A DNA stretch of 64,000 nt from Ochrobactrum sp. BTU1 (GTDB lineage: Bacteria > Pseudomonadota > Alphaproteobacteria > Rhizobiales > Rhizobiaceae). Where the stretch lies: the NCBI GenBank assembly GCA_018798825.1, contig CP076354.1:1178001-1242000 (forward strand), in the 5' to 3' direction. Numbering within the stretch: position 1 is the stretch's first letter; every line of letters starts with the position of its first letter. The position numbers and the translations under genes are program-made. This document shows positions 11,091-21,398 of this stretch, piece by piece. The notes beneath the pieces were generated by a model that was given only the letters and a program-made list of their open reading frames with translations, did not search any database and was not told where the DNA came from.

Positions 11091-13622
11091 CTAGAGCGAC
11101 TCTGATTTGTCTGTAAAAGCTGGAGCCGCTTCGAGCTTAGGGTTCTTTTCAGAGCCAGCTTTCTTTTGATATTCGCGATCAGCTAGCCCCCGCGCTGCTC
11201 GCGAATAAAGACGATGAAGGTGCCAAGGCCTCGTAGGCGCATCAATGGCAAAGCTCAGATCATCTGCATAGCCGGCTAATTTACGAGGTTTTGCCGGTTC
11301 GAATCGGTAGATTTTATCTTCGTTGTCGACTTCGTGGACAGCCGAAACTGTTGCAGCCTCGCCTTTCGAGGACTCCTTCTGTTGCCCCAGCCTGAGTTCA
11401 AGCGTTCCCTTTAAGGCAAGCTCTTTTCGATCCACCACGAGCACATCAGGGCGCTCGCAGCTCAGATTTTTGCCTGCTATCGCAAGAACGACGATGTCGC
11501 CAATATTGCAGGCGATGTCCTTCATTTCCTCCTGCGCGGTATAAGCGAACATCCGCCCGTCCCGCAAAGGGATCGTACACAGTCCCTCTTCGCAGACAAA
11601 CGCATCAGTGGCGGATACCAACTTCTGCTTTTTTACAATCTGCGGCGGAATAAACGTTTCGATCAAATAGGCAGTCTGCCAGTTTTGACCTGTGAATTTT
11701 GGCGGCCTGCTGCGATTGGCTGCGAAATTGCCATCGGGCAAGCGCACGGCCACAAATTTTGCATCCTCACTAACGAGAATATCCGGCAATGGCGTTCGTA
11801 TAAAAACGACAAGCCCGGCAATGACAAAAGGTAAAGCCAGCCATCGCAACCGGGTCGTGGAAACAACCGCGATAACAAGCGCTACGGTCCAGAGGATAAG
11901 CGTGCTTGCAGGCATGACGCCCGGATTGCCGTCAGGAGAAAAGCTAGCGACCAGACTTGCAATATGCCTGACCAATAGGACACCAAATCCCATGATCTGT
12001 AATGGCAGCCAGTCAAGCTGCAATGGCATCAACACCAAGCTCAGCACTGCAAAGGGCATCACAAGGATCGAGATAACCGGCAGGGCCAATACGTTTCCGA
12101 CAAGGCCTAAGGGTGCGGTGTTGTTGAAATGATAGGCGGCGAATATTCCGCTCGCTATACCGGCAACAATCGATGTTGCTCCTGTCGCCACCGCAGGAAT
12201 AAGCATTTTTGATATAAATCCGCGTGGATTAGAACGTCGATTTTCATTGGCCGTTTGATTGCGTGCTTTCCTGTCGCTCCACCATGCAAATGCAGCAATC
12301 AATCCCGCGGTCGCCGAAAAAGACATCTGAAAACTCGGACCGAGAATTTCATGCGGAGAAATTGCAATCATCGCGACAGACGCAATCGCAAGATTGCGCA
12401 TACTGATGGCAGCACGGTCAGCCAGCAATGCGCAGAGCATCACGACAATCATGACGTAACTGCGCTGTGCTGCAACATCCGCACCCGACATGGCGAGATA
12501 AAATGTGCAGCTTAGAAGCGAGAGAAAAGCCGCAAACTTTTTTACCGGATATCGGGCGCTAAACCCCGGCAACAGAGCAAACAGCGATCTCAACGACATC
12601 ATCACAACGCCAGCGGCCAGCACCATATGAAGGCCGGAAATTGACAGGATATGCGCCAGACCTGCCTTGCGCAGATCCTCATTCGTTTCTTCGCTGATCC
12701 CTGCTCGCTCACCCGCTATGAGCGCTGCGGCAACACTGCCATCCTCACCAGAGAGCACTTCCGCAATACGTTCGGAAACATGCACGCGTAGCTGAGCAAT
12801 GGAACTCGCAATTTTTGCCGTCATGTCGGTCGGTCCTGGCACATCGGCAATCTTTGGTGTTCCAAGAAAGAAACCGTTGGCACCGATGCCGCCGAAATAG
12901 GCATGGAAGGCAAAATCGTAATTCCCCGGCCGCATAGGTCCCGAAGGCACCCTCAGGCGCGCAAAGCCGGTTAGCCCGCTACCAATAGTCGTCTTGGCCG
13001 GTATGTCGCGTGCAGTAATGCGGATGCGGTGCGGTGCGTAGCGAAGTTTCGGCCTTTGCGTTTCAAGCAGATCAAGCGTCACACGCCAGCTGCCATTGTC
13101 GCGATATTCGAGACCAGCCACTCGGCCGGTAACGCGCGTTGCAACCTCTGAACCCAACAATTGCGTGCTTCGTCGTTCAGTCTCAAATTTCCCCGCTATC
13201 ATGCCGAGCTGCAGAGCCACGACAAGCGTCAGCAATTGCGATAGCAAGAAGCCTTTGCGCACAAAAAAACGCAATATAAAGACCGTTGTCAGGGTCGAAA
13301 GGAGCGGCACCCAGTCAGGCTCAAAAGAAAGCGTAAAATAGACAACTGCTCCCACACCCATCATCACGGGAAACAGAAGGAAGAATATCCCGCGTCCCAC
13401 TTCCCGACTCAGCGCTCTGCTTAAGTTCAACCACGCGGCGGCTAGTAGAACGCGCGCGCGTTCAGAAGGCGTTAGAACTTGCTCTGGCAGGGCAGTAGGA
13501 TAAATTTCTTCGTGTTCATCCGGAGCCCACGGAGCGGGCACCAAAGCGCGAGCCAAACCATCGGACATGTCTTTGACAAATGCCCGTTCGCTGATCTCCT
13601 GTGCTTCCCTTGTGCCCGTCAT
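11091..13622 (-). CDS. comEC: ComEC/Rec2-family membrane channel protein
   Basis: ComEC proteins carry incoming single-stranded DNA across the inner membrane in natural transformation. The 843-residue product has a long N-terminal region, a DUF4131-like part (about 130-290) and a polytopic Competence domain with GERAGISEETNEDLRKAGLAHILSISG-type sequence near residue 310 and many membrane helices to about residue 610. The C-terminal region lacks the HxHxDH metal motif of the metallo-beta-lactamase domain found in many ComEC proteins. I chose the ATG at 13622; a TTG at 13640, with GGGGAG 5 bases upstream, is a real alternative. It is divergent from gltX. Natural transformation itself is not demonstrated by this gene. 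Confidence 0.88.
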   Translation of the reverse strand: MTGTREAQEISERAFVKDMSDGLARALVPAPWAPDEHEEIYPTALPEQVLTPSERARVLLAAAWLNLSRALSREVGRGIFFLLFPVMMGVGAVVYFTLSFEPDWVPLLSTLTTVFILRFFVRKGFLLSQLLTLVVALQLGMIAGKFETERRSTQLLGSEVATRVTGRVAGLEYRDNGSWRVTLDLLETQRPKLRYAPHRIRITARDIPAKTTIGSGLTGFARLRVPSGPMRPGNYDFAFHAYFGGIGANGFFLGTPKIADVPGPTDMTAKIASSIAQLRVHVSERIAEVLSGEDGSVAAALIAGERAGISEETNEDLRKAGLAHILSISGLHMVLAAGVVMMSLRSLFALLPGFSARYPVKKFAAFLSLLSCTFYLAMSGADVAAQRSYVMIVVMLCALLADRAAISMRNLAIASVAMIAISPHEILGPSFQMSFSATAGLIAAFAWWSDRKARNQTANENRRSNPRGFISKMLIPAVATGATSIVAGIASGIFAAYHFNNTAPLGLVGNVLALPVISILVMPFAVLSLVLMPLQLDWLPLQIMGFGVLLVRHIASLVASFSPDGNPGVMPASTLILWTVALVIAVVSTTRLRWLALPFVIAGLVVFIRTPLPDILVSEDAKFVAVRLPDGNFAANRSRPPKFTGQNWQTAYLIETFIPPQIVKKQKLVSATDAFVCEEGLCTIPLRDGRMFAYTAQEEMKDIACNIGDIVVLAIAGKNLSCERPDVLVVDRKELALKGTLELRLGQQKESSKGEAATVSAVHEVDNEDKIYRFEPAKPRKLAGYADDLSFAIDAPTRPWHLHRLYSRAARGLADREYQKKAGSEKNPKLEAAPAFTDKSESL

Positions 13623-13874
13623 GCCCCCGCCTGACTGCAAAAGTGCTCCCCGCTAACCTAAAGAAGAATACCGGATCGGTGCGAAAGGGACGTCAAGCCC
13701 TTGCGCGCTGTGCTACCTATGCTACATGAACGCCAGCCAAAATCGAGAGGGTTCGCGCGTCGAGAACCCCGATTGCCTGTAGAACACAATCAAACGGGCA
13801 CTATATACTCTAATTCTGCCTCGCCCTCGGCGTCCTGCCGCAGTCCCGCGAGGCTCTGACACAGTGGAGCTGTC

Positions 13875-15296
13875 ATGTCGAAACCGGTCGTCACCCGTTT
13901 TGCCCCTTCGCCCACGGGTTATCTGCATATTGGCGGAGCTCGCACGGCTCTCTTTAACTGGCTTTACGCAAAGCACACCGGCGGCAAGATGCTGCTGCGC
14001 ATCGAAGATACCGATCGCGAACGCTCCACCGATGCAGCCACAGCCGCAATTCTGGACGGCCTGAACTGGCTTGGTCTTGATTGGGATGGCGATGCAATTT
14101 CTCAGTTTGAGCGCGCTCCACGTCACCGTGAAGTGGCCGAAGAACTGGTTGCAGATGGCAAAGCCTATTATTGCTATGCAACGCCGGAAGAGCTCGAAGA
14201 AATGCGCGAAAAGGCACGCGCTGAAGGTCGTCCGCCGCGCTATGATGGCCGCTGGCGTGACCGCGATCCTTCGGAGGCACCTGCAGGCGTAAAGCCCGTT
14301 ATTAGAATCAAGGCACCACGCGAAGGTGAAACCCTTGTACGCGATGCTGTTCAGGGCGATGTTCGCTTCCCGAACAAAGACCTTGATGATTTCATCATCC
14401 TGCGCTCCGACGGCACACCGACCTATATGCACGCGGTTGTCGTGGACGACCACGACATGGGCGTCACCCACATCATTCGTGGCGACGACCATCTGACCAA
14501 TGCGGCACGCCAGACCGTGATCTACGATGCGATGGGCTGGGAAGTCCCTCAGATGTCGCATATTCCGCTTATTCATGGTGCAGACGGAGCCAAGCTCTCC
14601 AAGCGTCATGGTGCGCTGGGCGTCGATGCCTATCGCGCCATGGGTTATCTGCCGGAAGCGCTTCGCAACTATCTCGTCCGTCTTGGCTGGAGCCATGGTG
14701 ACGACGAAATCATGTCGACCGAACAGATGATCGAGTGGTTTGACGTCACCGACATCAACAAAGGTGCTGCGCGCTTTGACTTCCAGAAGCTCGAAGCCAT
14801 CAACGGCCTTTACATGCGCGCAAGCGACGACAAGGCTCTGTTTGACGCGCTGATCGCTGTATTACCGGAAATCGAAGGCGGCAAAGAACTGGAAGCTTCC
14901 CTTGATGAAAAGGGTCGCGCTCAGCTTCTCACCGCAATGCCGGGCCTTAAAGATCGCGCAAAGACACTGGTGGAGCTTGCTGATGGTGCGAAGTTTATCT
15001 TCGCAAAGCGCCCGCTTGTATTTGATGAGAAGGCCGCATCTCTGCTTAACGACGAAGGTCGCCAAGTTCTGAAAGCTGTCCTTCCGCATTTGGAATCAGT
15101 CAGCGAATGGACCGTAGACGCGCTCGATGCGGCTGTTCGGGCCCATGCAGAAACAGTAGGCCTCAAACTTGGCAAGGTAGCACAACCACTGCGCGCTGCC
15201 CTTACAGGTCGGGCTACATCTCCGGGTGTATTCGACGTACTGTTTGTGCTCGGCCGTGAAGAGTCACTTGCACGCATAAAAGATCAAATCGTTTGA
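13875..15296 (+). CDS. gltX: Glutamate--tRNA ligase
   Basis: The enzyme charges tRNA(Glu), and in bacteria lacking GlnRS also tRNA(Gln), with glutamate. The class I signature is seen as [17 protein letters not shown] (HIGG at residues 18-21) and KLSKRHG near residue 240. The 473-residue length and the C-terminal anticodon-binding region ([29 protein letters not shown]) are standard. The start has GTGGAG 6 bases before the ATG. It is divergent from comEC and upstream of gltA, the same order as in Brucella-type genomes. A second gltX copy is usual in this group. Confidence 0.97.
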   Translation: MSKPVVTRFAPSPTGYLHIGGARTALFNWLYAKHTGGKMLLRIEDTDRERSTDAATAAILDGLNWLGLDWDGDAISQFERAPRHREVAEELVADGKAYYCYATPEELEEMREKARAEGRPPRYDGRWRDRDPSEAPAGVKPVIRIKAPREGETLVRDAVQGDVRFPNKDLDDFIILRSDGTPTYMHAVVVDDHDMGVTHIIRGDDHLTNAARQTVIYDAMGWEVPQMSHIPLIHGADGAKLSKRHGALGVDAYRAMGYLPEALRNYLVRLGWSHGDDEIMSTEQMIEWFDVTDINKGAARFDFQKLEAINGLYMRASDDKALFDALIAVLPEIEGGKELEASLDEKGRAQLLTAMPGLKDRAKTLVELADGAKFIFAKRPLVFDEKAASLLNDEGRQVLKAVLPHLESVSEWTVDALDAAVRAHAETVGLKLGKVAQPLRAALTGRATSPGVFDVLFVLGREESLARIKDQIV

Positions 15297-15372
15297 ACTG
15301 TTAGCATTCACGCTGACGTGACAAATCGGACTTAATTAGACCAAATTACGCATTGCATCGCAAAATCATTGG

Positions 15373-15440
15373 GATAGTTTGGCGGGCGAAATCGTTTGGA
15401 TAATGCGTTGAAAATCCGTTCTTCTACGGGAACGGCTAAC
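15373..15440. repeat. Probable degraded copy of the dispersed intergenic repeat
   Basis: The gltX-gltA gap contains gcgaaatcg, then ggataatgcgttgaaaa and gggaacggct. These match, in order, the blocks gcgaagcgg, ggataatgcgtaaaaa and ggaacggct of the copy at 10922-11075. The 5' agcatttcc block is not clear, so this is a weaker call. Confidence 0.35.
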
Positions 15441-15456
15441 ACATAAAAATAATGCG

Positions 15457-15540
15457 GTTTCCCGCGTTGGCGGGAAACACATAGATGTTACAAGAGACAA
15501 GTTATAACGACGATTAAAATTCAGCCGCCACACGGGCGGC
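15457..15540 (+). promoter_or_regulatory. Two hairpins in the gltA leader
   Basis: A perfect 9-bp stem GTTTCCCGC/GCGGGAAAC with a GTTG loop lies at 15457-15478, and a 6-bp stem GCCGCC/GGCGGC with a 5-nt loop at 15524-15540. Neither is followed by a T-run, so neither looks like a terminator of gltX. The second ends 24 bases before the gltA start. They may be gltA leader structure or stability elements; no known RNA family is recognised. Confidence 0.45.
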
Positions 15541-15564
15541 AAAGTGGACACGAAAGGAAACACG

Positions 15565-16857
15565 ATGTCAGATAAGACAGCTAGCTTTACCCTCGACGGC
15601 AAAACGTTCGACCTGCCTGTACGACAAGGCACTGTCGGGCCGGACGTCGTCGACATCGGTCCACTTTACAAGAACGCCCACGCTTTCACTTACGATCCAG
15701 GTTTCACTTCGACCGCTTCATGCGAATCCAAGATCACATATATCGACGGCGATGAAGGCGTGCTGCTGTATCGTGGCTATCCGATTGATCAGCTTGCTGA
15801 ACATGGCGACTTCCTCGAAACCTGCTACCTGCTGCTTTACGGTGAACTGCCTACAGCAACCCAGAAGGCCGATTTCGATTACCGCGTGACCCGTCACACG
15901 ATGATCCACGAGCAGATGACGAAGTTCTTCACCGGCTTCCGTCGTGACGCGCATCCAATGGCTGTCATCGTCGGCTGCGTCGGCGCAATGTCAGCATTCT
16001 ATCACGACTCGACCGACATCACTGATCCGCATCAGCGCATGGTTGCTTCGATCCGTCTGATCGCCAAGCTGCCTACGCTCGCTGCAATGGCCTATAAGTA
16101 CCACATCGGCCAGCCATTCATGTATCCGAAGAACGACCTCGATTTCGCGTCGAACTTCCTGCACATGTGCTTTGGTGTTCCTTGCGAAGATTACAAGGTC
16201 AATCCGGTTCTGGCACGCGCCATGGACCGCATCTTCATTCTGCACGCTGACCACGAACAGAACGCTTCGACATCGACCGTTCGTCTCGCTGGTTCGTCAG
16301 GCGCAAACCCATTTGCATGTATCGCTGCTGGCGTTGCCTGCCTCTGGGGTCCTGCACATGGCGGCGCAAATGAAGCAGCGCTCAACATGCTGGCTGAAAT
16401 CGGTTCCGTCGACCGCATTCCGGAATTCATTGCACGCGCCAAGGACAAGAACGATCCGTTCCGTCTGATGGGCTTCGGCCATCGCGTTTACAAGAACTAC
16501 GATCCGCGCGCCAAGATCATGCAGAAGACCTGCCATGAAGTTCTCGGCGAACTCGGCATCAAGGACGATCCGCTTCTCGACGTTGCTCTGGAACTCGAAA
16601 AGATCGCTCTTACCGATGAATATTTCATCGAAAAGAAGCTCTATCCAAACATCGACTTCTACTCCGGCATCACGCTGAAGGCTCTCGGCTTCCCAACCGA
16701 AATGTTTACGGTTCTGTTCGCCCTCGCCCGCACCGTCGGTTGGGTCGCTCAGTGGAAGGAAATGATCGAAGATCCACAGCAGAAGATCGGTCGTCCGCGC
16801 CAGCTCTATACTGGTGCTCCAGAACGCGATTACGTGCCAGTTGCAAAGCGCAAGTAA
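15565..16857 (+). CDS. gltA: Citrate synthase, type II
   Basis: Citrate synthase condenses acetyl-CoA with oxaloacetate, the entry to the TCA cycle. The 430-residue protein carries the small N-terminal beta domain of type II (NADH-sensitive hexameric) enzymes, [17 protein letters not shown], the catalytic-site segments [43 protein letters not shown] and [14 protein letters not shown], and late [16 protein letters not shown]. The ATG at 15565 follows AAAGGAA; a GTG 21 bases upstream is in frame but lacks a good site. A strong terminator follows. Icd, two steps further in the cycle, is encoded at 61.2 kb. Confidence 0.98.
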   Translation: MSDKTASFTLDGKTFDLPVRQGTVGPDVVDIGPLYKNAHAFTYDPGFTSTASCESKITYIDGDEGVLLYRGYPIDQLAEHGDFLETCYLLLYGELPTATQKADFDYRVTRHTMIHEQMTKFFTGFRRDAHPMAVIVGCVGAMSAFYHDSTDITDPHQRMVASIRLIAKLPTLAAMAYKYHIGQPFMYPKNDLDFASNFLHMCFGVPCEDYKVNPVLARAMDRIFILHADHEQNASTSTVRLAGSSGANPFACIAAGVACLWGPAHGGANEAALNMLAEIGSVDRIPEFIARAKDKNDPFRLMGFGHRVYKNYDPRAKIMQKTCHEVLGELGIKDDPLLDVALELEKIALTDEYFIEKKLYPNIDFYSGITLKALGFPTEMFTVLFALARTVGWVAQWKEMIEDPQQKIGRPRQLYTGAPERDYVPVAKRK

Positions 16858-16875
16858 TCCTATCCCAGAATGCAG

Positions 16876-16904
16876 AAAACCCCGGCAATTTGCCGGGGTT
16901 TTTG
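16876..16904 (+). terminator. Rho-independent terminator of gltA
   Basis: AAAACCCCGGCAA pairs with a mirror stem TTGCCGGGGTTTT, followed by TTTGTTTGTT. It lies 20 bases after the gltA stop codon. The A-run on the other side would also let it act on transcripts leaving lpxB, which ends at 16923 on the minus strand. Confidence 0.92.
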
Positions 16905-16922
16905 TTTGTTCTCAATTTGAGT

Positions 16923-18110
16923 TCAGCGTTTTCTGCCGTTCTCGGCCAGATCGAGCAAGACCTTTGCTCCGATCTCGCCGGAAGGTCGCTCCGTGGCCAT
17001 TATTGATATCACTTTATCAAAGCCATCAAGTTGCGCCTGACGCGACGCACTTTTCTGCATAAGCTTATCGACATAACGGGCAAGATTACCCGGCCTTACC
17101 GATTCATTGAAAAACTCCGGTACAACGGGTTCGTCAGCGATAATGTTCGGAAGAGCCGCACTCCAGATCGTGATCTTGGACAGCAGAAACTGGCGTGCAA
17201 ACCAATCAGCCTTGTATGACAAAATGGTCGGGATGCGCGACAGTGCAAGCTCCAGCGAGACAGTACCCGACGCAGCCAGTGCTGCATCTGCACGCGCAAA
17301 GGCATCCCACTTGGCTTCATCACCGGTCACGATAAGCGGCTTAACGGCCCAATCCTTGGAAAGCTCACGCACCATTTCCTCAATGCGCGGCAATGTAGGC
17401 AGAATGACCTCAAGCTTTTCGACACGCTTTGACAGCTCTTCTACAGCCTTGCCGAAGGGTTCCATAAGCGTCTGGATTTCGCCACGGCGCGATCCGGGAA
17501 GCAACAACAGGCAGCGTGAGCCATCAGGCCAGCGTTGCGCTTCAGCGGCGCGCTGTGCAGCCTGTACTTTCACAATCGGCGCGTAGCTACTGAGACGATG
17601 TCCGACATAGGTTGATTGCGGGCCGTTAAGCCGCTTCATGACCTCAACTTCAAACGGCAATACTGTGAGCACATGGTCGACATAGGCACGCATCGCTTTG
17701 GCGCGCTGCGGACGCCAGGCCCAGACACTCGGAGCGATATATTTTACGATTGGAATTGAAGGACTGGCTGCGCGGATTTTTTTTGCAACACGATGCGTGA
17801 ATTCCGGGCTGTCGATGAGCAAAACACAATCAGGCTTTTCTGCAACGATCCGCTTTGCTGTCTGATTTATACGCAGAATAAGCCCAGGCAGATTCTTGAG
17901 AATAGCACCAAGCCCCATCAAGGCTATTTCATGCGGGTCGAAGAAGGTCTTCAATCCACGTTCAGCAAGATGGTCACCACCAACGCCAACGATATCGACG
18001 AGCCGGTCTGTCTGGCCGCGAAGAGCATCAACCAAATCCGCACCGAGGAGATCGCCGGATTCCTCTCCGGCCACGATCGCAATTTTCAATGGCCGGCTAG
18101 TTTTGCTCAA
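16923..18110 (-). CDS. lpxB: Lipid-A-disaccharide synthase
   Basis: LpxB joins UDP-2,3-diacylglucosamine and lipid X to form the lipid A disaccharide at the inner face of the inner membrane. The 395-residue GT-B type glycosyltransferase (family GT19) shows KIAIVAGEESGDLLGADLV at the start, the conserved CVLLIDSPEFTHRVAKKI, YIAPSVWAWRPQRAKAM and LLLPGSRRGEI segments, and ADAALAASGTVSLELAL near the end. Its start overlaps the lpxI stop by 4 bases (ATGA), a sign of translational coupling. It is the last gene of the long minus-strand envelope cluster. Confidence 0.97.
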   Translation of the reverse strand: MSKTSRPLKIAIVAGEESGDLLGADLVDALRGQTDRLVDIVGVGGDHLAERGLKTFFDPHEIALMGLGAILKNLPGLILRINQTAKRIVAEKPDCVLLIDSPEFTHRVAKKIRAASPSIPIVKYIAPSVWAWRPQRAKAMRAYVDHVLTVLPFEVEVMKRLNGPQSTYVGHRLSSYAPIVKVQAAQRAAEAQRWPDGSRCLLLLPGSRRGEIQTLMEPFGKAVEELSKRVEKLEVILPTLPRIEEMVRELSKDWAVKPLIVTGDEAKWDAFARADAALAASGTVSLELALSRIPTILSYKADWFARQFLLSKITIWSAALPNIIADEPVVPEFFNESVRPGNLARYVDKLMQKSASRQAQLDGFDKVISIMATERPSGEIGAKVLLDLAENGRKR

Positions 18111-19003
18111 CGTGCTAAGTCCCTTTGGTTTCGACTGATCGTCTCAATGAAAAGACCTTTTTCATTGGCCGCAGCCATGGTTTCACCAAGACCGAGAATG
18201 AAAGTGCGACCAGCTTCAATCGCAATACCGGACAAGCCAGCACGGGCTGCGTTCTCCACTGTCGATACGCCGATTGCCGGCAAATCTGCGCGCTCATCCT
18301 GTCTTGGCTTGGCCATTTTGACAAGTACGCCGCCACGCTTGGGAATACGACCTGCCTGACGAAGCGCGTAAACACGCTCGATCATCTGATCGGTGCCTTC
18401 TGCACCTTCAAGCGCCACAACGCGGCCACCTGCAGCAATTGCACCCTGCCCGACATCCAATTCGCCAAGACGAAGCGCAGCTTCCATAGCGAGCAAAACG
18501 TTCCGGCGTTCGCGGGAATCGGGCGTCAGACGCGTGATCGCTCTCGGCGGTGTCGGTGAGAGAAGATCAGGAACAACTTCATGCGCTCCGACCATCTTGA
18601 AGCCATAGCGCTCAAGCAGGCGCATGAATGCACGCAGTAACGCATCATCGCCTTGACCGAGCGCGGTCAGAACATAGCGCACAGCCCTTATCGTCGGGAG
18701 ATTGAGTTTAAGATCACTCAGATGCGGACGGTTACGAAGGCCACCGGCAAGGACAACTTGAGTGACGCCAGCCGACCGCATGGCACGGATGAGCATGCCA
18801 AAATCAATCGCTGCGATTTCCTGATGTTCATATTCATAGAGCGAGGCATCAGCCTCACCACGCAGTGGAAGCATAAAAGGCGGATTTCCATCCGCCTTCA
18901 GAGCTTCAGCTACTTTTATCGGCAAAAGGCCATTGCCAGCAATAATGGCTGTGCGTTGACGCTTTACCGCGCTTGTCGCGCTATCAATCGTCGTCGCCGT
19001 CAT
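18107..19003 (-). CDS. lpxI: UDP-2,3-diacylglucosamine diphosphatase LpxI
   Basis: LpxI hydrolyses UDP-2,3-diacylglucosamine to lipid X and UMP, supplying LpxB. It is the alphaproteobacterial replacement for LpxH and has an unrelated fold (formerly DUF1009). The 298-residue protein shows RTAIIAGNGLLPIKVAEAL at the N-terminus, QVVLAGGLRNRPHLSDL, the LGQGDDALLRAFM segment and a C-terminal VLVKMAKPRQDERADLPAIGVSTVENAA-type region with the family Asp and Gly residues. I chose the ATG at 19003, with GGAG six bases upstream; a GTG 12 bases earlier is possible. The start overlaps the lpxA end by 20 bases and the stop overlaps lpxB by 4. Confidence 0.95.
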   Translation of the reverse strand: MTATTIDSATSAVKRQRTAIIAGNGLLPIKVAEALKADGNPPFMLPLRGEADASLYEYEHQEIAAIDFGMLIRAMRSAGVTQVVLAGGLRNRPHLSDLKLNLPTIRAVRYVLTALGQGDDALLRAFMRLLERYGFKMVGAHEVVPDLLSPTPPRAITRLTPDSRERRNVLLAMEAALRLGELDVGQGAIAAGGRVVALEGAEGTDQMIERVYALRQAGRIPKRGGVLVKMAKPRQDERADLPAIGVSTVENAARAGLSGIAIEAGRTFILGLGETMAAANEKGLFIETISRNQRDLAR

Positions 19004-19832
19004 CCATCGCTCCACCTACCGATGAGCCAAGCGGCGGCGTGCAATAAGCGCGCTTATTTTCCACCAGAATGAAGGAGATAAGATCAGCCACACCATCAGA
19101 ATCAGGAATAGCTTTAAGCACATCCTGTGCACGCTCACGCACCGGCTTGGTGCGGTCAAACAGCATGTGGACTGCATGACGCAGATTATGGATATCCTTG
19201 CGCTGCATACCGGAACGCTTCATTCCGATGATGTTCAGACCGCCGAGATAAGCATGGTTGCCGATCGCACTGCCGTAAGGAATGAGATCGTGGGCCAGTG
19301 CCGCCATACCGCCAACAAAAGCATGATGGCCAACACGCGTAAACTGGTGAACAGCAGAACCACCGCCGAGAATGGCGTGATGACCGATTTCGACGTGGCC
19401 ACCAATCATAACGTTGTTAGCAAAAGTGACGTGATCGCCGACATCGCAATCATGCGCGACGTGTGCATAGGCGAGAAACTGGCAGTTATTGCCTACACTC
19501 GTGTAACCACGGCTACTGTCAGAACCGCGATGCATGGTGACACCTTCGCGGACAAGGCAGTTATCGCCAACAACTAGCGTCGTCGGGCCACCCTTATGCT
19601 TACCGTTCTGTGGATCGCAACCCAAAACAGCGTGCGGATAAACCTTGGCATTGGCGCCAAGACGAACAGCATCGCTAATAACAACATGGCTCATCAGTTC
19701 AGAATTATCGCCGATGACGGCGCCGGACTGAACGTGACAAAAAGGACCGACGGAAACGCCCTGTCCAAGTTCCACACCCGGCTCCACGAGAGCGGTAGGG
19801 TGGATAAAAGTTTCCTTCATTGAAGTACTCAT
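18984..19832 (-). CDS. lpxA: UDP-N-acetylglucosamine O-acyltransferase LpxA
   Basis: LpxA adds the first 3-hydroxyacyl chain, from acyl-ACP, to UDP-GlcNAc, the first step of lipid A synthesis. The 282-residue protein is a left-handed beta-helix of hexapeptide repeats ([23 protein letters not shown] onward) with the catalytic-region [19 protein letters not shown] and the [26 protein letters not shown] coil; a C-terminal helical domain follows. It overlaps fabZ by 4 bases at its start. The extreme C-terminus is acidic (MDDGDDD) and overlaps the lpxI start. Confidence 0.97.
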   Translation of the reverse strand: MSTSMKETFIHPTALVEPGVELGQGVSVGPFCHVQSGAVIGDNSELMSHVVISDAVRLGANAKVYPHAVLGCDPQNGKHKGGPTTLVVGDNCLVREGVTMHRGSDSSRGYTSVGNNCQFLAYAHVAHDCDVGDHVTFANNVMIGGHVEIGHHAILGGGSAVHQFTRVGHHAFVGGMAALAHDLIPYGSAIGNHAYLGGLNIIGMKRSGMQRKDIHNLRHAVHMLFDRTKPVRERAQDVLKAIPDSDGVADLISFILVENKRAYCTPPLGSSVGGAMDDGDDD

Positions 19833-20299
19833 GCCTTCTCTTCGGCTACGCCAACCATTGCGGCAACTTCAGCTTCGGCAACCTTTACGCCATCAACTTC
19901 AGCCACGCACTCAAATTTAGAGATATTTCCGCGTTGTTTAACCTTCTTCACGTGAAGGTGAAGCTGGTCACCAGGAACAACTGGACGGCGGAACTTGGCT
20001 TTGTCGATTGTCATGAAATAGACGAGGCTTGGCGCGTCAGAGCCCTGATTGAGAACAGTGATCGCGCCTGCCGTCTGCGCCATGGCCTCAATGATGAGAA
20101 CACCTGGCATAATCGGCTTGTCGGGAAAATGACCGGTAAAATGTGGCTCATTGATCGTGACATTCTTGATGCCAGTCGCAGACTCATCACCATTGATATT
20201 GATGATGCGATCAATCAGCAAAAATGGATAACGATGCGGGAGCGCACGCAGAACAGCCTGAATATCTGCAACTTCCAGCTTCTGATTAGTTTCACTCAT
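19829..20299 (-). CDS. fabZ: 3-hydroxyacyl-ACP dehydratase FabZ
   Basis: FabZ dehydrates 3-hydroxyacyl-ACP in fatty acid elongation and so competes with LpxA and LpxD for the same 3-hydroxyacyl pool, which explains its place between them. The 156-residue hot-dog fold protein has [13 protein letters not shown] and the catalytic His57 in [17 protein letters not shown] with Glu71 in IEAMAQ. I chose the ATG at 20299; the longer in-frame extension upstream lies inside lpxD. It overlaps lpxD by 8 bases and lpxA by 4, so the four genes are tightly coupled. Confidence 0.97.
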   Translation of the reverse strand: MSETNQKLEVADIQAVLRALPHRYPFLLIDRIININGDESATGIKNVTINEPHFTGHFPDKPIMPGVLIIEAMAQTAGAITVLNQGSDAPSLVYFMTIDKAKFRRPVVPGDQLHLHVKKVKQRGNISKFECVAEVDGVKVAEAEVAAMVGVAEEKA

Positions 20300-21347
20300 C
20301 AGAGGATTGCTCCTTTTTTGGTTTCCCGATGCTCCGGATATTTGCGATATCCCTGAACCATTGTTTAATAGGACGAGCGGGGAAGCCCCCCCAACGCTCG
20401 CCATCGGGTATGTCATTCATCACACCGCTTGCTGCGGCAATCTGCACGCGCGAACCAATAACCAGATGATCAGCAAGACCAACGCGGCCTCCAAGCATCG
20501 TCTGGTCACCGATCACGCAACTTCCCGAAATACCGCAATGCGCGGCAACGATACAAAACCGGCCAATACGCACATTGTGTGCGATTTGCACCAGATTATC
20601 GATCTTGGTGCCCTCACCGATAACAGTGTCGCTCAAAGCGCCACGGTCGATCGTGGTGTTCGCACCAATCTCAACGTCATCCTGAAGGATGACGCGGCCA
20701 AGTTGAGGGACTTTTTCAAGGCCTCTAGGACCGGGAACATAGCCGAATCCGTCCTGCCCTATACGGACACCCGGATGCAGGGATACGCGATTACCGATCA
20801 TAGCGAACTGAACAGCAACGCCCGGCCCAATATAGCTATCGCGGCCGATCTGGCAGCCTTCACCGACCACAGCTGTCGCCGCAATAAGCGTTCCTGTGCC
20901 TACGCTCACACCTTTGCCGATGACTGCGCCTGCTTCAATCGTAGCACCCGCCTCAATCGATGCAGTAGGATGCACATAAGCAGCTGGCGAAACGCCCGTT
21001 TCGCCGAGCCAGCTTTCAGGCCGCACGGAAACAGGAAACAGCATTCGTCCAACGGACGAAAAATCACGTTGTGGATTTCTGGTTACAAGCGTAGCAACAC
21101 CGGAAGGCACGCTGTCAGCAACATCTTCAGAACACAAAACACCTGCGGCTTTTATGCCGGCAAGAGCCTGTGCGTTCTTCTTACCATCGACAAATACGAG
21201 GGCATCATCACTCGCGTCATTCAATGACGCCAGACGCGCAACAGAACGCGGTGCAAGCTTCGGGTTGCGAAGGCTTGCACCGGTAAAATCAGCAATATCG
21301 CCAATCGTGAGGTCACGAGAAGGCTTGAAGAAAATGGGATCTGCCAT
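20292..21347 (-). CDS. lpxD: UDP-3-O-acylglucosamine N-acyltransferase LpxD
   Basis: LpxD adds the second (N-linked) 3-hydroxyacyl chain to UDP-3-O-acyl-glucosamine in lipid A synthesis. The 351-residue protein has an N-terminal LpxD-specific domain ([18 protein letters not shown]), then a hexapeptide beta-helix ([21 protein letters not shown] onward) with [23 protein letters not shown], which holds the catalytic His region, and a C-terminal helix. The ATG at 21347 gives MADPIFF; a TTG one codon earlier is also in frame. A 9-bp hairpin sits in the 50-base gap to bamA. Confidence 0.97.
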   Translation of the reverse strand: MADPIFFKPSRDLTIGDIADFTGASLRNPKLAPRSVARLASLNDASDDALVFVDGKKNAQALAGIKAAGVLCSEDVADSVPSGVATLVTRNPQRDFSSVGRMLFPVSVRPESWLGETGVSPAAYVHPTASIEAGATIEAGAVIGKGVSVGTGTLIAATAVVGEGCQIGRDSYIGPGVAVQFAMIGNRVSLHPGVRIGQDGFGYVPGPRGLEKVPQLGRVILQDDVEIGANTTIDRGALSDTVIGEGTKIDNLVQIAHNVRIGRFCIVAAHCGISGSCVIGDQTMLGGRVGLADHLVIGSRVQIAAASGVMNDIPDGERWGGFPARPIKQWFRDIANIRSIGKPKKEQSSDE

Positions 21348-21362
21348 CAAAGCACTTTCTTG

Positions 21363-21384
21363 CCCGGGGCATGTCTGCCCCGGG
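21363..21384 (-). promoter_or_regulatory. GC-rich hairpin between bamA and lpxD, no U-tract
   Basis: CCCGGGGCA (21363-21371) pairs perfectly with TGCCCCGGG (21376-21384) around a 4-nt TGTC loop. On the minus strand it is followed by CAAGAAAG rather than T residues, so a simple terminator is unlikely. It begins 14 bases after the bamA stop codon and ends 15 bases before the lpxD start; an mRNA 3'-end stabiliser or processing element is plausible. Confidence 0.6.
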
Positions 21385-21398
21385 AAAAGGCAAATCTA

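Noticed and set aside
13751..13770. GTTC-N9-GAAC near gltX as an SOS box
   Set aside because: The alphaproteobacterial SOS box is a direct repeat with a 7-base spacer; this is an inverted repeat with 9.
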